A stretch of DNA of 53,759 bases. It comes from an uncultured Bacteroidota bacterium (GTDB lineage Bacteria; Bacteroidota; Bacteroidia; NS11-12g; UBA9320). Where the stretch lies: assembly GCA_937124965.1 (NCBI GenBank), contig CAKZLB010000029.1, positions 1-53,759 of the forward strand, given 5' to 3'. The notes below the pieces were generated by a model. The model worked only from the letters and a program-made list of their open reading frames with translations, did not search any database and was not told the origin of the DNA. This document shows positions 1 to 10,694 of this stretch, piece by piece; the first letter of the stretch is position 1; every line of letters begins with the position of its first letter. The translations under genes were made by a program, and so were the position numbers.

Positions 1-1265
1 GTTCCAGTTGAAGATTTATTGATAGTTAGGTTAAGCGTAACAACCGAATCACAACCTGCAGCATTTTTTAGTGTATGAGTTGCGGTATTGTTACTGGCTG
101 TGTATGTTTTTCCATCAACCCATTTGTATGAATCACAGGCAGTTTGTACGTCGGTTCCAGTTGAAGATTTATTGATAGTTAGGTTAAGCGTAACAACCGA
201 ATCACAACCTGCAGCATTTTTTAGTGTATGTGTGGCGGTATTGTTACTGGCAGTGTATGTTTTACCATCAATCCACTTGTACGAATCACAAGCAGTTTGT
301 TTGTCGGTTCCAGAATTTGAGGAATTGATAACTAAATTCAATGTGATGATTGAGTCACATCCATTAACATTTCCGCCAGTAATGGTGTCACTGTAAGACC
401 CACTTTTGGTGTATGTTGTGCTATTTTGAGACCATTTGTAACTGGTACAAGCAGTATCATAAAGAGCTGTTGTGCTTGGTTTATGTATGGTAAGATTAAG
501 AGTAACAATTGAATCACATCCTTGCGAATTTGATAGCGTATCCTTCGCACTGCTGTTGCTCGAGGTATAGGTTTTTCCATCAATCCACTTGTATGCATTA
601 CAAGCTGTTTGTTTGTCCGTGCCAGAACTCGACTTATTAATTGTTAAATTCAGGGTTACTGTCGAATCACAGCCAACAGAATTTGTAACTTTATGCGTCG
701 CTGTACTATTACTTGAGGTATACGTTTTTCCATCAATCCACTGATATGAGTCGCAAGCGGTTTGTTTGTCTATCCCTGATGTAGATTTATTAATTGTTAA
801 ATTTAAGGTTACTGTCGAATCACAGCCAGATGCGTTCGTCAATTTGTGCGTCGCACTCGTATTATTTGATGTATATGTTTTTCCGTCAATCCATTTATAT
901 GAGTCGCACGCCGTCTGAGTGTCAGTAGCCGTTGTTGGAGTTGCAATAACCAGCTCCAGGGTGATAATAGAATCACAACCTACGGAATTAGCACCGGTTA
1001 ATGTATCGCTATATGAACCACTTTTTGTGTATTTAGTGCTGTTTATTGCCCATGTGTAGCTGCCACATGCCGTGTCGCGAACGGTCACAGTGCTTGGATT
1101 ATTAATTAAAAGATGTAAAGTAACAATGGAATCTCCACCAGTTGCATTCTTACCTTTCATCGTATAAGAGTAATTGCCACTAGATTTGTACGTAGTGCTG
1201 TCTAATGTCCAAAAATATTCAACACACGCTGTGTCGTAAACGGAGGCTGTTGTTACATTTGATTC
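1..1265 (-). repeat. Tandem 153-bp coding repeats, at least eight units
   Basis: These are in-frame repeats of about 153 bp encoding 51-residue modules (TACDSYxW ... GCDSxVTLNLTIN). Two subtypes alternate: one with WIDGKTYT and one with an STTYTKSGSYSDT core. The copies at 1-153 and 154-306 are nearly identical: their first 76 bases are the same and I count about ten differences over the full unit. Units further from the left edge are more diverged. The array continues beyond base 1. Such units are prone to gene conversion and length change. Confidence 0.9.
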
Positions 1266-4200
1266 AAAATAAACACTGCGATCTTCGGTTTGACCATAGC
1301 CAAGTGTTTTACACGAGTTTCCAATTGCATTGAAGTCGCTGATAATACGCATTCGTAAGAAGGTATCCGTTGGAACTGACTTGGGAATTACGATGGTATC
1401 AGAATGATTCGTTCGATTTTTCGTTTGATAAACCAATTCTCCCGTATCATCCAGATCTCCGTTATTATTAAAATCAATGAATATTTTAACATTTTCATCA
1501 TTCGATCTACCAGTTGTTATCTTGGCGATGTAAAACGTATCTGGCTTAAGCACAAGTGTCTCATCACATTGGTGGTCAATATATTCGCCCTCATCAAATA
1601 AACCATCTGAAGTAAAGTTGTACGTATGAATATCAACTTCAAAAATTCCGATACCATAATTTACGCTTTGGTTGGTTGTTGATGTTGTACACTTTGCAGC
1701 AACAACAGGAGTGGGTATGTTGATGTAGTTTGTACGTTGTAAAGAGTCTATCCCTGCGCAGTTTTCTACTAAAAGTTTTACGGAGTATGTAACACTCGAA
1801 TCAAAACGTACAACGGGGAATTTCGAGGTGCTATCGGTACCATTCATGAACGTAACATGATTGGGGCTAAACCTCCAAAGCCATTCGGTGGGAGTGTTTA
1901 AACTTGTATCTGTAAATGTGATAGATTCACCTTTGCAAATGGTTGTATTCGATGCAGAAAAACCGGCTATGGGCGTTTTCTGATCTTCATCATATAGACT
2001 CGATTTCCAGTTTCCACGACCATAGGTTGCACATACAACATGACTTCTGCTTCTCCCTGACGGACTGTGATAAATCTCGATGTCACGAACCCGTGTGTTA
2101 ATTGGCATATTATCGTTAAACCATTTCCATGAACTCATCGTTGTATCTCTATAAAATACCCCCATATACGTTCCTGCATACATTCCTTGCTTTGCACTGC
2201 TTGAGTCAAAAACGACACACAGAATAGGAATATTTGGAAGGCCGTTTGACACGTTTGACCAGCTAGTTCCGCCATTGTTCGATTGGTATATCTTATTCGA
2301 TTGACAGATCCAAACACGATCTTTATAGGTTGGATGTGACTCTATCCAAAGCACACTTGAATTGTTGGGTAAGTTGGAGGTTAAGTCTGTCCAGCTCGGG
2401 CTCGTTGCGTTAACATTGGTAGACTTAAAAAACTTGTTTCCACTTCTGGAAACATATAAAATATCATCGTCGGCTGCAGAGTTTTCTAGAGCAGTAATGT
2501 TGCTGGAATTCGAACCTGCGACATTGTTCGAAATTTTGGTCCATGAAACGCTTGTTCTGGAGCTGGCTTGAATGTTGGTACTTCGCCAAATGTTTTTATA
2601 GCCAACAAACATAGTGGTTGGGGTGCCTTCACGCAATACATAGGGAGTTACCCAACCACCAGATTCTGTAATTGAGTTGACACCATTTTTTGCAATGGTT
2701 CCTTGCGATCGACCATCTTTTATCCGTCGAATATCGCCATAATACAAAGCACTATACGCCCAAGTTGCGGAGGTTGGGTCAATAACACAATCCATTCCAT
2801 CTCCACCAACTACGGTATACCATTTTCCGCGTTCATAGAATCCAGTTCCATTATCTTGGTAGCCATTAATAACCGTGTTCGATTCTGTCGCACTTTGACC
2901 TAATCGATAAATTTGAGCATTCCCAATTCCGTCACTTATTTCCGTCCATTTTTTTCCTAAATCTTTCGTGAAGTGCACACCACCATCATTTCCAGAGAAA
3001 AGTGCATTTGTTTTGGGTTGATATTCTAAAATATGATGATCGGCATGTACGGCCGGAGCACCACCATTTCCGACCCAATGGGCATTTATTTTCCACGTTT
3101 TCCCAGAGTCCAAACTTTGAAAAATATTTACACCACAAACATTTACAATTGCCTTATTTGTTGGATCTACAGATATATCTAAGTCGTACCAAGCTTGTCC
3201 TCCGGTTCCAGTACCGAGATGTGAGTAGTCCATGATGTTAGGTGTGTCACTCATCAAACTAAACGAATTTCCTCGGTTGGTAGATAAGTAAAGCCCAGCA
3301 AAGGTTCGTTGATTTGTTACAACGACATAGACCAAATTGGAATCTGCCGGTGTAACGGCAACACCCATTCGATTTTTGCCAGATGGCAATCCACTAGTAA
3401 TTTGACTCCAACTTGAACCATTGTTGGTAGATTTATAGAACTTCGCTGACGAACCACAAGCGTATAAATTTTGACTGTTTACGGCATCAAAAACTAGATC
3501 TTTAAAATTGCCACTTTGTCGCCTTGACCACGAGCTACCACCATTTGTTGATCGATAGATTCCACTGCTAGTAGCTGCCACTAAAACGGAAGAATTTGTT
3601 GGATCAATTAACAAACGACCAACGGTTACGTTTCCCATTCCTGAGTTGGATAATGTCCACGTTTGTCCGCCATTTGTGCTTTTGAAAACACCTCGACCAT
3701 ATGCGTCACTTGCATCGCGATCGCCTGTTCCGATATAAATGGTATCAGGATTCTGTTGATCTATGGCAATGGATGAAACACCTAAACTCGCGAGAGTGTC
3801 TGTGTTGGTAAACCATGTTTTACCGCCGTCAGTTGATCTCCATAAACCACCAGCAGGTGCTCCAACATAAATGATATTAGTGTCAGTGGGATGAAATGCT
3901 ACAGCATTAATTCTACCTAGACCATTGGGTTGACTGGTGCGATTACTCGGCATATTTACTGGGCCAAGCTCTTTCCAATCTCCAGTAGTTTGGCAGGTAG
4001 CGGTGCCTCCTCCAACTGCGCCCATACTAAAACCTTTGGTGTTCGATGGTTTATTGCGTTGACGAATATATCGTTCAATTTCTTGCTCTAGCCTTCCTGG
4101 CTGTGGGATGTTTCCATTGCTGTCAATAATTTCAAGCATGTTTTGCTCCCAGCGTTTAAATGGCTTATAACCACTGCCTTTTTCGATGGTTCTGTTCTGC

Positions 4201-4361
4201 CAATAAATTTCAAAAGCTCGTTGTGTTTTATAAAAATTGATTGATGGATCTTGCATCATATCAATCCAATACGGATTTTGAGCGGTATCGTTAACCGTTT
4301 GTGCTTGCAAGAAAAAAGCTGAAAGAAATAGAACAATTGAAAAAGAAAATAAACGTCTCAT
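1..4361 (-). CDS. Giant secreted protein with sortilin-type repeats, PKD, GEVED and 51-residue repeats (C-terminus outside window)
   Basis: The frame is open from an ATG at 4361 to the left edge, 1453 codons, so this is the N-terminal part of a larger protein. A signal peptide ends near residue 21 (FFLQAQ). Residues about 110-790 carry repeated STDGG-W / STNGG-SW motifs with Asp-box-like turns, as in VPS10/sortilin or BNR beta-propellers. A PKD-like domain follows (about 795-880, FTDTS and W-W pattern), then a GEVED domain (about 885-1030: FIDFNNNGDLDD, GYGQTEDRS). From about residue 1035 there are at least eight repeats of about 51 residues with the core TACDSYKWIDGKTYT and GCDSVVTLNLTINKS. 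Proteins of this build are usually exported by T9SS and displayed on the surface, but the sorting domain would lie outside the window. Function unknown; adhesion or polymer binding is an inference. Confidence 0.9.
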   Translation of the reverse strand, partial: MRRLFSFSIVLFLSAFFLQAQTVNDTAQNPYWIDMMQDPSINFYKTQRAFEIYWQNRTIEKGSGYKPFKRWEQNMLEIIDSNGNIPQPGRLEQEIERYIRQRNKPSNTKGFSMGAVGGGTATCQTTGDWKELGPVNMPSNRTSQPNGLGRINAVAFHPTDTNIIYVGAPAGGLWRSTDGGKTWFTNTDTLASLGVSSIAIDQQNPDTIYIGTGDRDASDAYGRGVFKSTNGGQTWTLSNSGMGNVTVGRLLIDPTNSSVLVAATSSGIYRSTNGGSSWSRRQSGNFKDLVFDAVNSQNLYACGSSAKFYKSTNNGSSWSQITSGLPSGKNRMGVAVTPADSNLVYVVVTNQRTFAGLYLSTNRGNSFSLMSDTPNIMDYSHLGTGTGGQAWYDLDISVDPTNKAIVNVCGVNIFQSLDSGKTWKINAHWVGNGGAPAVHADHHILEYQPKTNALFSGNDGGVHFTKDLGKKWTEISDGIGNAQIYRLGQSATESNTVINGYQDNGTGFYERGKWYTVVGGDGMDCVIDPTSATWAYSALYYGDIRRIKDGRSQGTIAKNGVNSITESGGWVTPYVLREGTPTTMFVGYKNIWRSTNIQASSRTSVSWTKISNNVAGSNSSNITALENSAADDDILYVSRSGNKFFKSTNVNATSPSWTDLTSNLPNNSSVLWIESHPTYKDRVWICQSNKIYQSNNGGTSWSNVSNGLPNIPILCVVFDSSSAKQGMYAGTYMGVFYRDTTMSSWKWFNDNMPINTRVRDIEIYHSPSGRSRSHVVCATYGRGNWKSSLYDEDQKTPIAGFSASNTTICKGESITFTDTSLNTPTEWLWRFSPNHVTFMNGTDSTSKFPVVRFDSSVTYSVKLLVENCAGIDSLQRTNYINIPTPVVAAKCTTSTTNQSVNYGIGIFEVDIHTYNFTSDGLFDEGEYIDHQCDETLVLKPDTFYIAKITTGRSNDENVKIFIDFNNNGDLDDTGELVYQTKNRTNHSDTIVIPKSVPTDTFLRMRIISDFNAIGNSCKTLGYGQTEDRSVYFESNVTTASVYDTACVEYFWTLDSTTYKSSGNYSYTMKGKNATGGDSIVTLHLLINNPSTVTVRDTACGSYTWAINSTKYTKSGSYSDTLTGANSVGCDSIITLELVIATPTTATDTQTACDSYKWIDGKTYTSNNTSATHKLTNASGCDSTVTLNLTINKSTSGIDKQTACDSYQWIDGKTYTSSNSTATHKVTNSVGCDSTVTLNLTINKSSSGTDKQTACNAYKWIDGKTYTSSNSSAKDTLSNSQGCDSIVTLNLTIHKPSTTALYDTACTSYKWSQNSTTYTKSGSYSDTITGGNVNGCDSIITLNLVINSSNSGTDKQTACDSYKWIDGKTYTASNNTATHTLKNAAGCDSVVTLNLTINKSSTGTDVQTACDSYKWVDGKTYTASNNTATHTLKNAAGCDSVVTLNLTINKSSTG

Positions 4362-4459
4362 ATTTGAGTTTAGACCGGGTATTCTACGAATATAAAGGAT
4401 TTGTCAGTGTACATGCACCTACGAGGCGGGCTTTTGATCTATGTCCAGTGGATTATTTC

Positions 4460-7327
4460 TTACTCTATGCGCATCACAGACAAACAAATTATTTCAGAAC
4501 CATTTGATATTTGAATAAATATTAACTGATTGTTGTGAACCACTTCTGGCTGAATTGTGGCAACATTATCTTTTCTAGAATAGACAAAATCCACAGGTTG
4601 ACCTAAAACATTTACCAACTTGATTAGTCTAAAATCACTCGAAGGAAGTTGAATGTTAAAGGATGTACGAAACGGGTTCGGGTATACAATTACGCTATTC
4701 GCAACACTTGTCGTGATAGAAGCGTTTCTGTAGTAGAACCAATCACTTGTATCAGAACATCCGTTAATATTTGAGGCAACAACACGAAAGTCTCCACTTA
4801 TGTACGGCTTTACATAATTTCTTTTTGATTGATAGTTTGAATAACCTTTTAAAAACCAGATGTGATTGTCTGCTTTTGAGTCAGTAAACAAGGTATCATT
4901 CGATAGTTGAATGATTGGTTTCTCAGGTTTCTTTTCCAGTAGTACGCCAACACTGTCCTGTCCAGAACATCCATTTTTAAGCGTAAAAAAACCAACTAAC
5001 GTATCTGACTGATACAAGGTAAATTCTTTATCGTTAGTGCCGTTATTCCATAGAACAGTGTCGATATTTTCAAAATTAAAGGCTAAGCTATCACCACAAA
5101 ATGCCGTGTCGAAATGCGATAGCAATGCTGGTTTTCCAAGAATTTCAATAACCGCAGAATCTCTATGGTAACAATTGTATTGGTCAAGCACCCTTACAGT
5201 CAATGTATCACTATTCGTTATTTGAATCTGATGGTTTGTACTGTTATTTCCCCATAAAACCTCGTTAAAATCCGCTACTTGTACACTGAAAGTATCGTCG
5301 CAAACTACAGAATCAGAGATAATTGTAAGGTCAGATCGACAATTAAAGACTGCAAGATTGATATTGTCTAGGTACAGGTTATTACCAAATTTTGGTGTTT
5401 GTCCGGAATAAAACGAATCAGTGTCTACACGAAATCGGACGTGAAACTGTGGGTAGTTACAAAGGGAGTCTAGAATTAATGTATCTCGGAGCCAATCACT
5501 ACACGTATCAGGTTTCCACGGCAGATAATAATCTCCTTTACGCGTGGCTAAATCGTCTTTTGTCTTTGAAAAAACTGTCGAATACGATTGCCAACAATCG
5601 GTGGATATATCAACAGTTAACACGGTATTATACTGTGAATTTGCAATCATATTTACATATGATCGGTCAAAATAAAGACGCGCGCGTTCAAATGAGTCTG
5701 TTTGAATAACTGGCAAATAAAGGTAGTCAGCACTATTTCTGTCTACACCAATATTGTCGAAGCTTTGAAAAACAACACAAAGTGAATCATCTGAATTGCA
5801 TCGAGAAACTGTGTCTATTTTAAAACCTAAATCATGCGCTGAGTTTCCTGACAAAACTGAGTGAAACGATTCTTCAAAAGTTTCATTGACAGAATGGTTT
5901 ACTTTATCAGACCTATACAATTCAGTACATAGTTTGTGATTGTATAATAACATTGAATCACCATCATCAATAGAGCTTATTTCAAGGTCCAAATGATGAT
6001 ACCCAATAGTTAGTGGTATATCGTTTAGATTAACGAGATAGCTCGAATCAACGGGTATGTGTTTTTTAATAGTAAAAGTGTTTGCATACTTCCCGTTATC
6101 GGTTAGGCGTATAGTAAATGAATCTATTGGCGATAAACCAGTGTTGGTCGCTGCACATATCAGATCAACTGTAGAGTCACAAACTATATTGGGGCGACTT
6201 GCAATTTCCAATGAAGCATTAACATAACCAGGTTTTAACCGTGCCTTACTTGTTAATAAAGTACTTCGAATTGTTTCCAAGGTACCACGCATGCGTACTT
6301 TTTGCCCACTAGTAAATGTGTTTCTAGGCACACTTGCATACGACATGTAATTTTCACACAAGTCGGTTTGGTCGGTTGTGAAAGGACTATTTTTAAAAAC
6401 CGCATCGTTGTTACAGCCATTAATACAAGACTTAGCAGAAGAATTGTTATCGTCGGTGGGCGGGGTATCACAAACACGATCTCCCTCTTTGAGGCAATCA
6501 TTCGTTGCATTGGTGCACCCACCTTCGAAAGTGTGGTAGAGGTAAAGGTAATGACCCATTTCATGAACGGTAGTTCGCGAGCCCAAAGCATCGCAAACGA
6601 TACCATCGAAAACTGACCCATATGAGGTTGGATAGGTGGCATAGCCAGCTGCAAAATTTATGGATGGAACGATGTAGAAATTTACATAATGGGTGGTCGG
6701 AAATTCGTTGTTACACTGTGCGGCAATGTACTGATTCATATTTCGACCATGATTATACGTTGATATTTTAGAAAATGAATCCGACGGCCACCGGCAGATC
6801 CCCAACCTCCCAGAGGCAGTTTTGAAGTATTTGTCGCTACCAGTAATATCCGAATACGCTAATACAAATTGAATGTTTACATCGACACTTTGAACAGCTG
6901 GGTGAGGATTAGAAGGATTAGATTTAAATTTACCAGTATTCCGAAATGCATTATTCAAATCATCTAGAATATTAAAAATGTAGGAATCACTGATATTAGT
7001 GCCAGAACCATAGTTTTTGTCTGAAGTTTTATAAATGACGTGAAAGACAATTGGGATAATTAATGTTTTCTCCTCGGTATCACAGGTAAGCGTATTGCTA
7101 CTAAGCCCAGATTCTATTTTGCCTTGAAGATGGTTAGAGTCTTTTTTCTCTGAAGAGTATTTACTGGGATGAGACTGCTGATAATCATAAAGAATATTAT
7201 CCATTTTTTGCAGAGTAGATTTAGATTCTGTTGCCGACCGAACCGAATCAGTACCGCAAAAAGGTACTTGACCGTAAGCCGTTATTGTTAACAGAAACAG
7301 ACAAACACTAACACATAACTTCAACAT
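4460..7327 (-). CDS. Secreted M43-family zinc metalloprotease with T9SS sorting domain
   Basis: 955 residues. A signal peptide covers about 1-20 (TITAYGQ). The catalytic M43 (pappalysin/cytophagalysin) domain spans about 85-360: zinc motif HEMGHYLYLYH with His255, Glu256, His259 and His265, Met-turn ENYMSY with Met328, and paired cysteines typical of the family (CDTPP, DLCENYMS). The usual Gly of HExxHxxGxxH is Tyr here. The middle section, about 370-880, is beta-rich adhesive-type sequence with two short repeats built around LWNNGTN / LWGNNSTN. The C-terminus (about 885-955) has VIVYPNPFRTSFNI and a final strand typical of a type A sorting domain, so export by T9SS is expected. It probably degrades extracellular protein. 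It lies 98 bp upstream of the giant protein at the left edge, in the same orientation. Confidence 0.9.
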   Translation of the reverse strand: MLKLCVSVCLFLLTITAYGQVPFCGTDSVRSATESKSTLQKMDNILYDYQQSHPSKYSSEKKDSNHLQGKIESGLSSNTLTCDTEEKTLIIPIVFHVIYKTSDKNYGSGTNISDSYIFNILDDLNNAFRNTGKFKSNPSNPHPAVQSVDVNIQFVLAYSDITGSDKYFKTASGRLGICRWPSDSFSKISTYNHGRNMNQYIAAQCNNEFPTTHYVNFYIVPSINFAAGYATYPTSYGSVFDGIVCDALGSRTTVHEMGHYLYLYHTFEGGCTNATNDCLKEGDRVCDTPPTDDNNSSAKSCINGCNNDAVFKNSPFTTDQTDLCENYMSYASVPRNTFTSGQKVRMRGTLETIRSTLLTSKARLKPGYVNASLEIASRPNIVCDSTVDLICAATNTGLSPIDSFTIRLTDNGKYANTFTIKKHIPVDSSYLVNLNDIPLTIGYHHLDLEISSIDDGDSMLLYNHKLCTELYRSDKVNHSVNETFEESFHSVLSGNSAHDLGFKIDTVSRCNSDDSLCVVFQSFDNIGVDRNSADYLYLPVIQTDSFERARLYFDRSYVNMIANSQYNTVLTVDISTDCWQSYSTVFSKTKDDLATRKGDYYLPWKPDTCSDWLRDTLILDSLCNYPQFHVRFRVDTDSFYSGQTPKFGNNLYLDNINLAVFNCRSDLTIISDSVVCDDTFSVQVADFNEVLWGNNSTNHQIQITNSDTLTVRVLDQYNCYHRDSAVIEILGKPALLSHFDTAFCGDSLAFNFENIDTVLWNNGTNDKEFTLYQSDTLVGFFTLKNGCSGQDSVGVLLEKKPEKPIIQLSNDTLFTDSKADNHIWFLKGYSNYQSKRNYVKPYISGDFRVVASNINGCSDTSDWFYYRNASITTSVANSVIVYPNPFRTSFNIQLPSSDFRLIKLVNVLGQPVDFVYSRKDNVATIQPEVVHNNQLIFIQISNGSEIICLSVMRIE

Positions 7328-7407
7328 TACTCAAATGATTTATTCCATCCAATAATAACAAATATTAGCCATTATGCATGCTGTTTTGGTTTTACAAAAG
7401 GGCAGAG

Positions 7408-7905
7408 CTAGTTTTTTAAAAGCTTCTGTACTATGAAATCTTCACCAGAAGAAATACGGATATAGTAACCACCAGAGGACAAACTTCCTAAATCTATTTC
7501 GCACGAGAACCCGCAATTTGACTTCGAATAAACTAAACGACCTGCTAAATCATAGATCGTAATGTCGTCAATTGTAGATCCGTTTGTGGTAGTAACAGAC
7601 AACGATTCAACAAATGGATTTGGATAAACTAAATGCGATGCGTTTTTAACCAATGCCGATACCGACGATGGTGTGGTATCCCTAGCCTGTCCAATCGACG
7701 TTTTATTTTGGGCATATGTTGAAGATTGAAGGTGACCTTCGGTCCAAATATTAATACTTCGGTTTTTTGCCGTTTTACCTGATACTTGACTGCCATGAGT
7801 AAAATGTCCACGTGCTTTGCTTTTATAATGATTAGACTGTGATTGAGCCTGCGATTCCATTGTGCTCAAAAGCAGTAAACCAATTACGATGAGAATACTT
7901 TTCAT
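7408..7905 (-). CDS. Small secreted protein with T9SS sorting domain
   Basis: 165 residues. A signal peptide covers about 1-20 (TMESQAQ). Residues 21-85 are a short polar region without a recognisable domain. The last 80 residues are a clear type A sorting domain (LVYPNPFVESLSV, IYDLAGRLVY, LSSGGYYIRI, final lysine-rich strand). The protein is thus almost only a secretion signal plus a short passenger. It begins 1 bp after the stop of the large frameshifted gene upstream and is probably co-transcribed with it, so it may be an accessory subunit. Its function cannot be read from the sequence. Confidence 0.85.
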   Translation of the reverse strand: MKSILIVIGLLLLSTMESQAQSQSNHYKSKARGHFTHGSQVSGKTAKNRSINIWTEGHLQSSTYAQNKTSIGQARDTTPSSVSALVKNASHLVYPNPFVESLSVTTTNGSTIDDITIYDLAGRLVYSKSNCGFSCEIDLGSLSSGGYYIRISSGEDFIVQKLLKN

Positions 7906-7906
7906 A

Positions 7907-10653
7907 TTATTGATTTGTTAGAATAGGTTGATGTAAAAGAGTTCCTTTTTTGTTTTCTTCTTTTTCTTGCACAACCTTTATTCTATTATCGGTTGCATAC
8001 GGGTCTTTTCTTATTCCTGTCACTTGCCAGCTAACTTCAACGTCTGGTTTATTCGTTTGAATTTTAAAAACATTGTCCTCTACTTTTTCAAGTACAATAG
8101 CCTGAGCAAAGGTCCCTATGCAAGTTAACTGATAACGATACTCCATATTCAATGATTCGAAGTAATCTGTTAGTGTTACGGTAGCCATTCCTGCCGAATC
8201 TGTTACAACATTTCCGTTGTAGACATTCATCATATCTGGAGACTCAACAAATGAGTGAACCAAGTATTTGTTGTATGGGTCTTGAGGGTGATCGATTTTA
8301 AAACTTCCGCCTTGTTTTGCAACATTACCTTGAACTTGTAAGTTTCCCTTGATAAAAACATTACCATCAATTGCTGCAAAATCTTGAGCAATTAGTGTAT
8401 CAACTACAGTTGCCACTTTCCCACCTAAGGGGTCACCCAATTGAATGAATCTATTCTCTTGGTCTAGTGTAATGGCAACAGCTTCGTTCTTAGTTTGGCT
8501 AGCATTCGCTAATGTGCTTTGACCTGTTCCTAAGCTAGTGAGAACGGTAAGATTTTTATCAAACTCCCACTCAACAAAATCTACTCCATCATAGTTTATA
8601 ATTTTATCAGTAGGTTCGTACAGTATACTTATTTCGTCTCCATTGTTATCGACATAACTTTCAACAAAAACATTTGTGTCCAAGTAATGGTGCCGATTAA
8701 GTAACCCAGTGTATTCCATTGCCATGTCTCCTGGAATTATGGTTTCTTCTATTTTGTTATTTGCAGCGTCATATTCATGGGTCATGGATACATCTGATTG
8801 TATTACTCGTCGCTCCAAACCATCGTAAATGTAAGTATGACCACCTTCATATTTTACCGTGCTGTCTTTTGTGTTGACGGTTTTAGTTATAGTGTGTTTA
8901 CCATTTGTATACTCGGAAGTGTGCGTGCCCTTAATATTTTGTCGAACTATTAAATCTGCTTCGTCGAAGACCATGGTAGAGTTTGGGGGGTCTACCTGTA
9001 CTCTAATTGGTGTTGATTTTCCATCGTCATAAATATATCGTGTTGTGTATGGAGTGTCGCTCATAATAACGTCGTTGCCTTTGAGACCTTCGATCACATC
9101 AACTCCGTCTGAAAGATTTCTAATCTCAGTTACGAAATCCCCAGTTTTAAGGTCTGTATCAGTTTTTGTAATCTTCCCTTCTTCATAAGTTCGTGAGCTT
9201 TCGAAATACTTATTTACCTCCATAAACTTCTGAACGTCTTCATATCTTAATACGTGACCAATTGCGTCATAAAGGGCTTGGATTGAATCTTTGGTTTTTT
9301 TGGAAACAACTTTGTAAACAAGAACAGAATCGACAAGTCGCTTAAAATTATTTATCCCGTTCGAGACATAGGCAGCATTTTCGAGATTGTATTCTTCTAA
9401 AATGGATTCAACATTTGCCCCTTGTCCAACCTGTTGAATTAACATGCGTATAGTGTTTTCGTCAACAAACTGGTACTTCAATACCATGCTATCCTCATAA
9501 CTTAAGGTTCCTTTTTCAGGGTCTATTAGCATCTTAATAAAGTCATTCTTGTCATTTGAAGATTTTTGCTCAATAGTTCCATCTTTGTTTACCTTAATCA
9601 TAAACTGTCCATCCTTTGTTTTTAGGATTATCTTATTTGCTTCGATCACGAAACAAGAGTCTTTTGCATCGAATGTAGCTTTCACTTGGTTGTTGCTTCT
9701 TTTGTCGACGGTTACCATTTGAAGCTTGCCATCATCTGTACTTTCTTCGGTTTTGGTATCAGTTTCTTCATTGTCTGTAAAGTCGGGTTCACTGCTCGTG
9801 GGGCCTGCGAGCGTCACACATTTTACAGCCAATCTATTTCCACTTGGGCAGTCAAACGTTACGGTGCATTCTTTTACTTTCTTGATTTTCTTATCATACA
9901 CTTTCGTAGTTTCTGTCACTAAACAGTTTGACTTGTTGTAGGTTAGCACTTTACTCATCGTATCATTATTGCCTGCATCGGTAGAATGTTGAATCCAAGT
10001 TTCGATTTTGTAGCCGTCAGTGGTTCGTGTGTGCTTTGTGAAGTCTTTTCCATTCACGGTTACATACTCTGTCGTCGCATTATTTGCACCATAGTTTTCT
10101 TTGGTAGTAGGAGGTGAGTTACTTGCAATTTCGTACCAAACGGTGTCGTTTCTCATTACTTTAAACTCTCCTGTATTCGGATTAATCACAAAACGTTTGT
10201 CACCACTAGCGTCTTTTAAGACCAAAGAATCTCCCCAGCTAAGTGCACCATTTGAGTTTGCAGCACTATCGGCCACTGAAGCTCTTAAGGCAAATGGTAC
10301 TGGCAATATTTGCACATCAGGTGAAAGCGTTTCGTTTCCATTTACGCCATCATCAAAGGAAATTTGTAAAAAAAGTAAATCATTTTTCCATAGATCTCTA
10401 GAAATAGCGGGTTGTGGACTTTCTCCTAAATTTACCGAATATGCGCCGTTATCGACTGGAACAGAAAGCGTTCCACTTTGCCAAAGTTCCGTACCTGCAG
10501 TGTTTTTAATTGAAAATTGAAACTGCCATCGTAAGCTTTTCCTGAAGTATCTCCAATCTGACCTTGATAAGGTATAATATTTGGAATTTGAGCATAGGTA
10601 GAAAGTGCAAATAGGCTTGTTAGCATAAAGCCAAGTAATTTTTTTAAATTCAT
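7907..10653 (-). pseudogene. Large secreted protein of about 914 residues, interrupted by one frameshift near 10513
   Basis: The N-terminal part (start ATG at 10653, signal peptide ending STYAQ) begins with IPYQGQIGDTSGKAYDGSFNF, the start of a tail-fibre-like N-terminal module. Near 10513-10516 the frame is lost. The next frame continues exactly where the module should: SIKNTAGTELWQSGTLSVP, then VQILPVPFALRASVADSA, and stays open to 7907. The remainder has tandem beta-hairpin text such as YIYDGLERRV and EYDAANN, resembling RHS/YD repeats, and ends in a module with GSFKIDHPQDPYNKYLVHS and CIGTFAQAIV that I know from other large bacterial proteins of unknown role. Restoring one base in the run of four A, or restoring one 7-bp CAATTTT repeat, mends the gene. 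Sequencing error, a recent mutation and slippage are all possible. No sorting domain is visible at the C-terminus. Confidence 0.75.
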
Positions 10654-10694
10654 ATTAATTGTGTTTTGGTTTGTTAAAAACGACCTCTGGTATC

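Noticed and set aside
1-1265. CRISPR-like periodicity
   Set aside because: The 153-bp repeats are in-frame protein modules without short direct repeats and unique spacers.
4362-4459. Terminator between the M43 gene and the left-edge giant gene
   Set aside because: The GC-rich patch there forms no stem longer than 3 bp.
6253-6654. 133-codon minus-strand frame in a second reading frame of the M43 gene
   Set aside because: Shadow of the protease coding region, which contains the zinc motif in the main frame.
10101-10520. 139-codon plus-strand frame spanning the frameshift site
   Set aside because: Antisense to the broken large gene; the minus-strand frames join into one recognisable domain, which explains the region better.
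10505-10520. Programmed ribosomal frameshift
   Set aside because: There is no classical slippery heptamer with a downstream structure I can identify, and the site is a short AT-rich repeat; mutation, slippage or sequence error is simpler.
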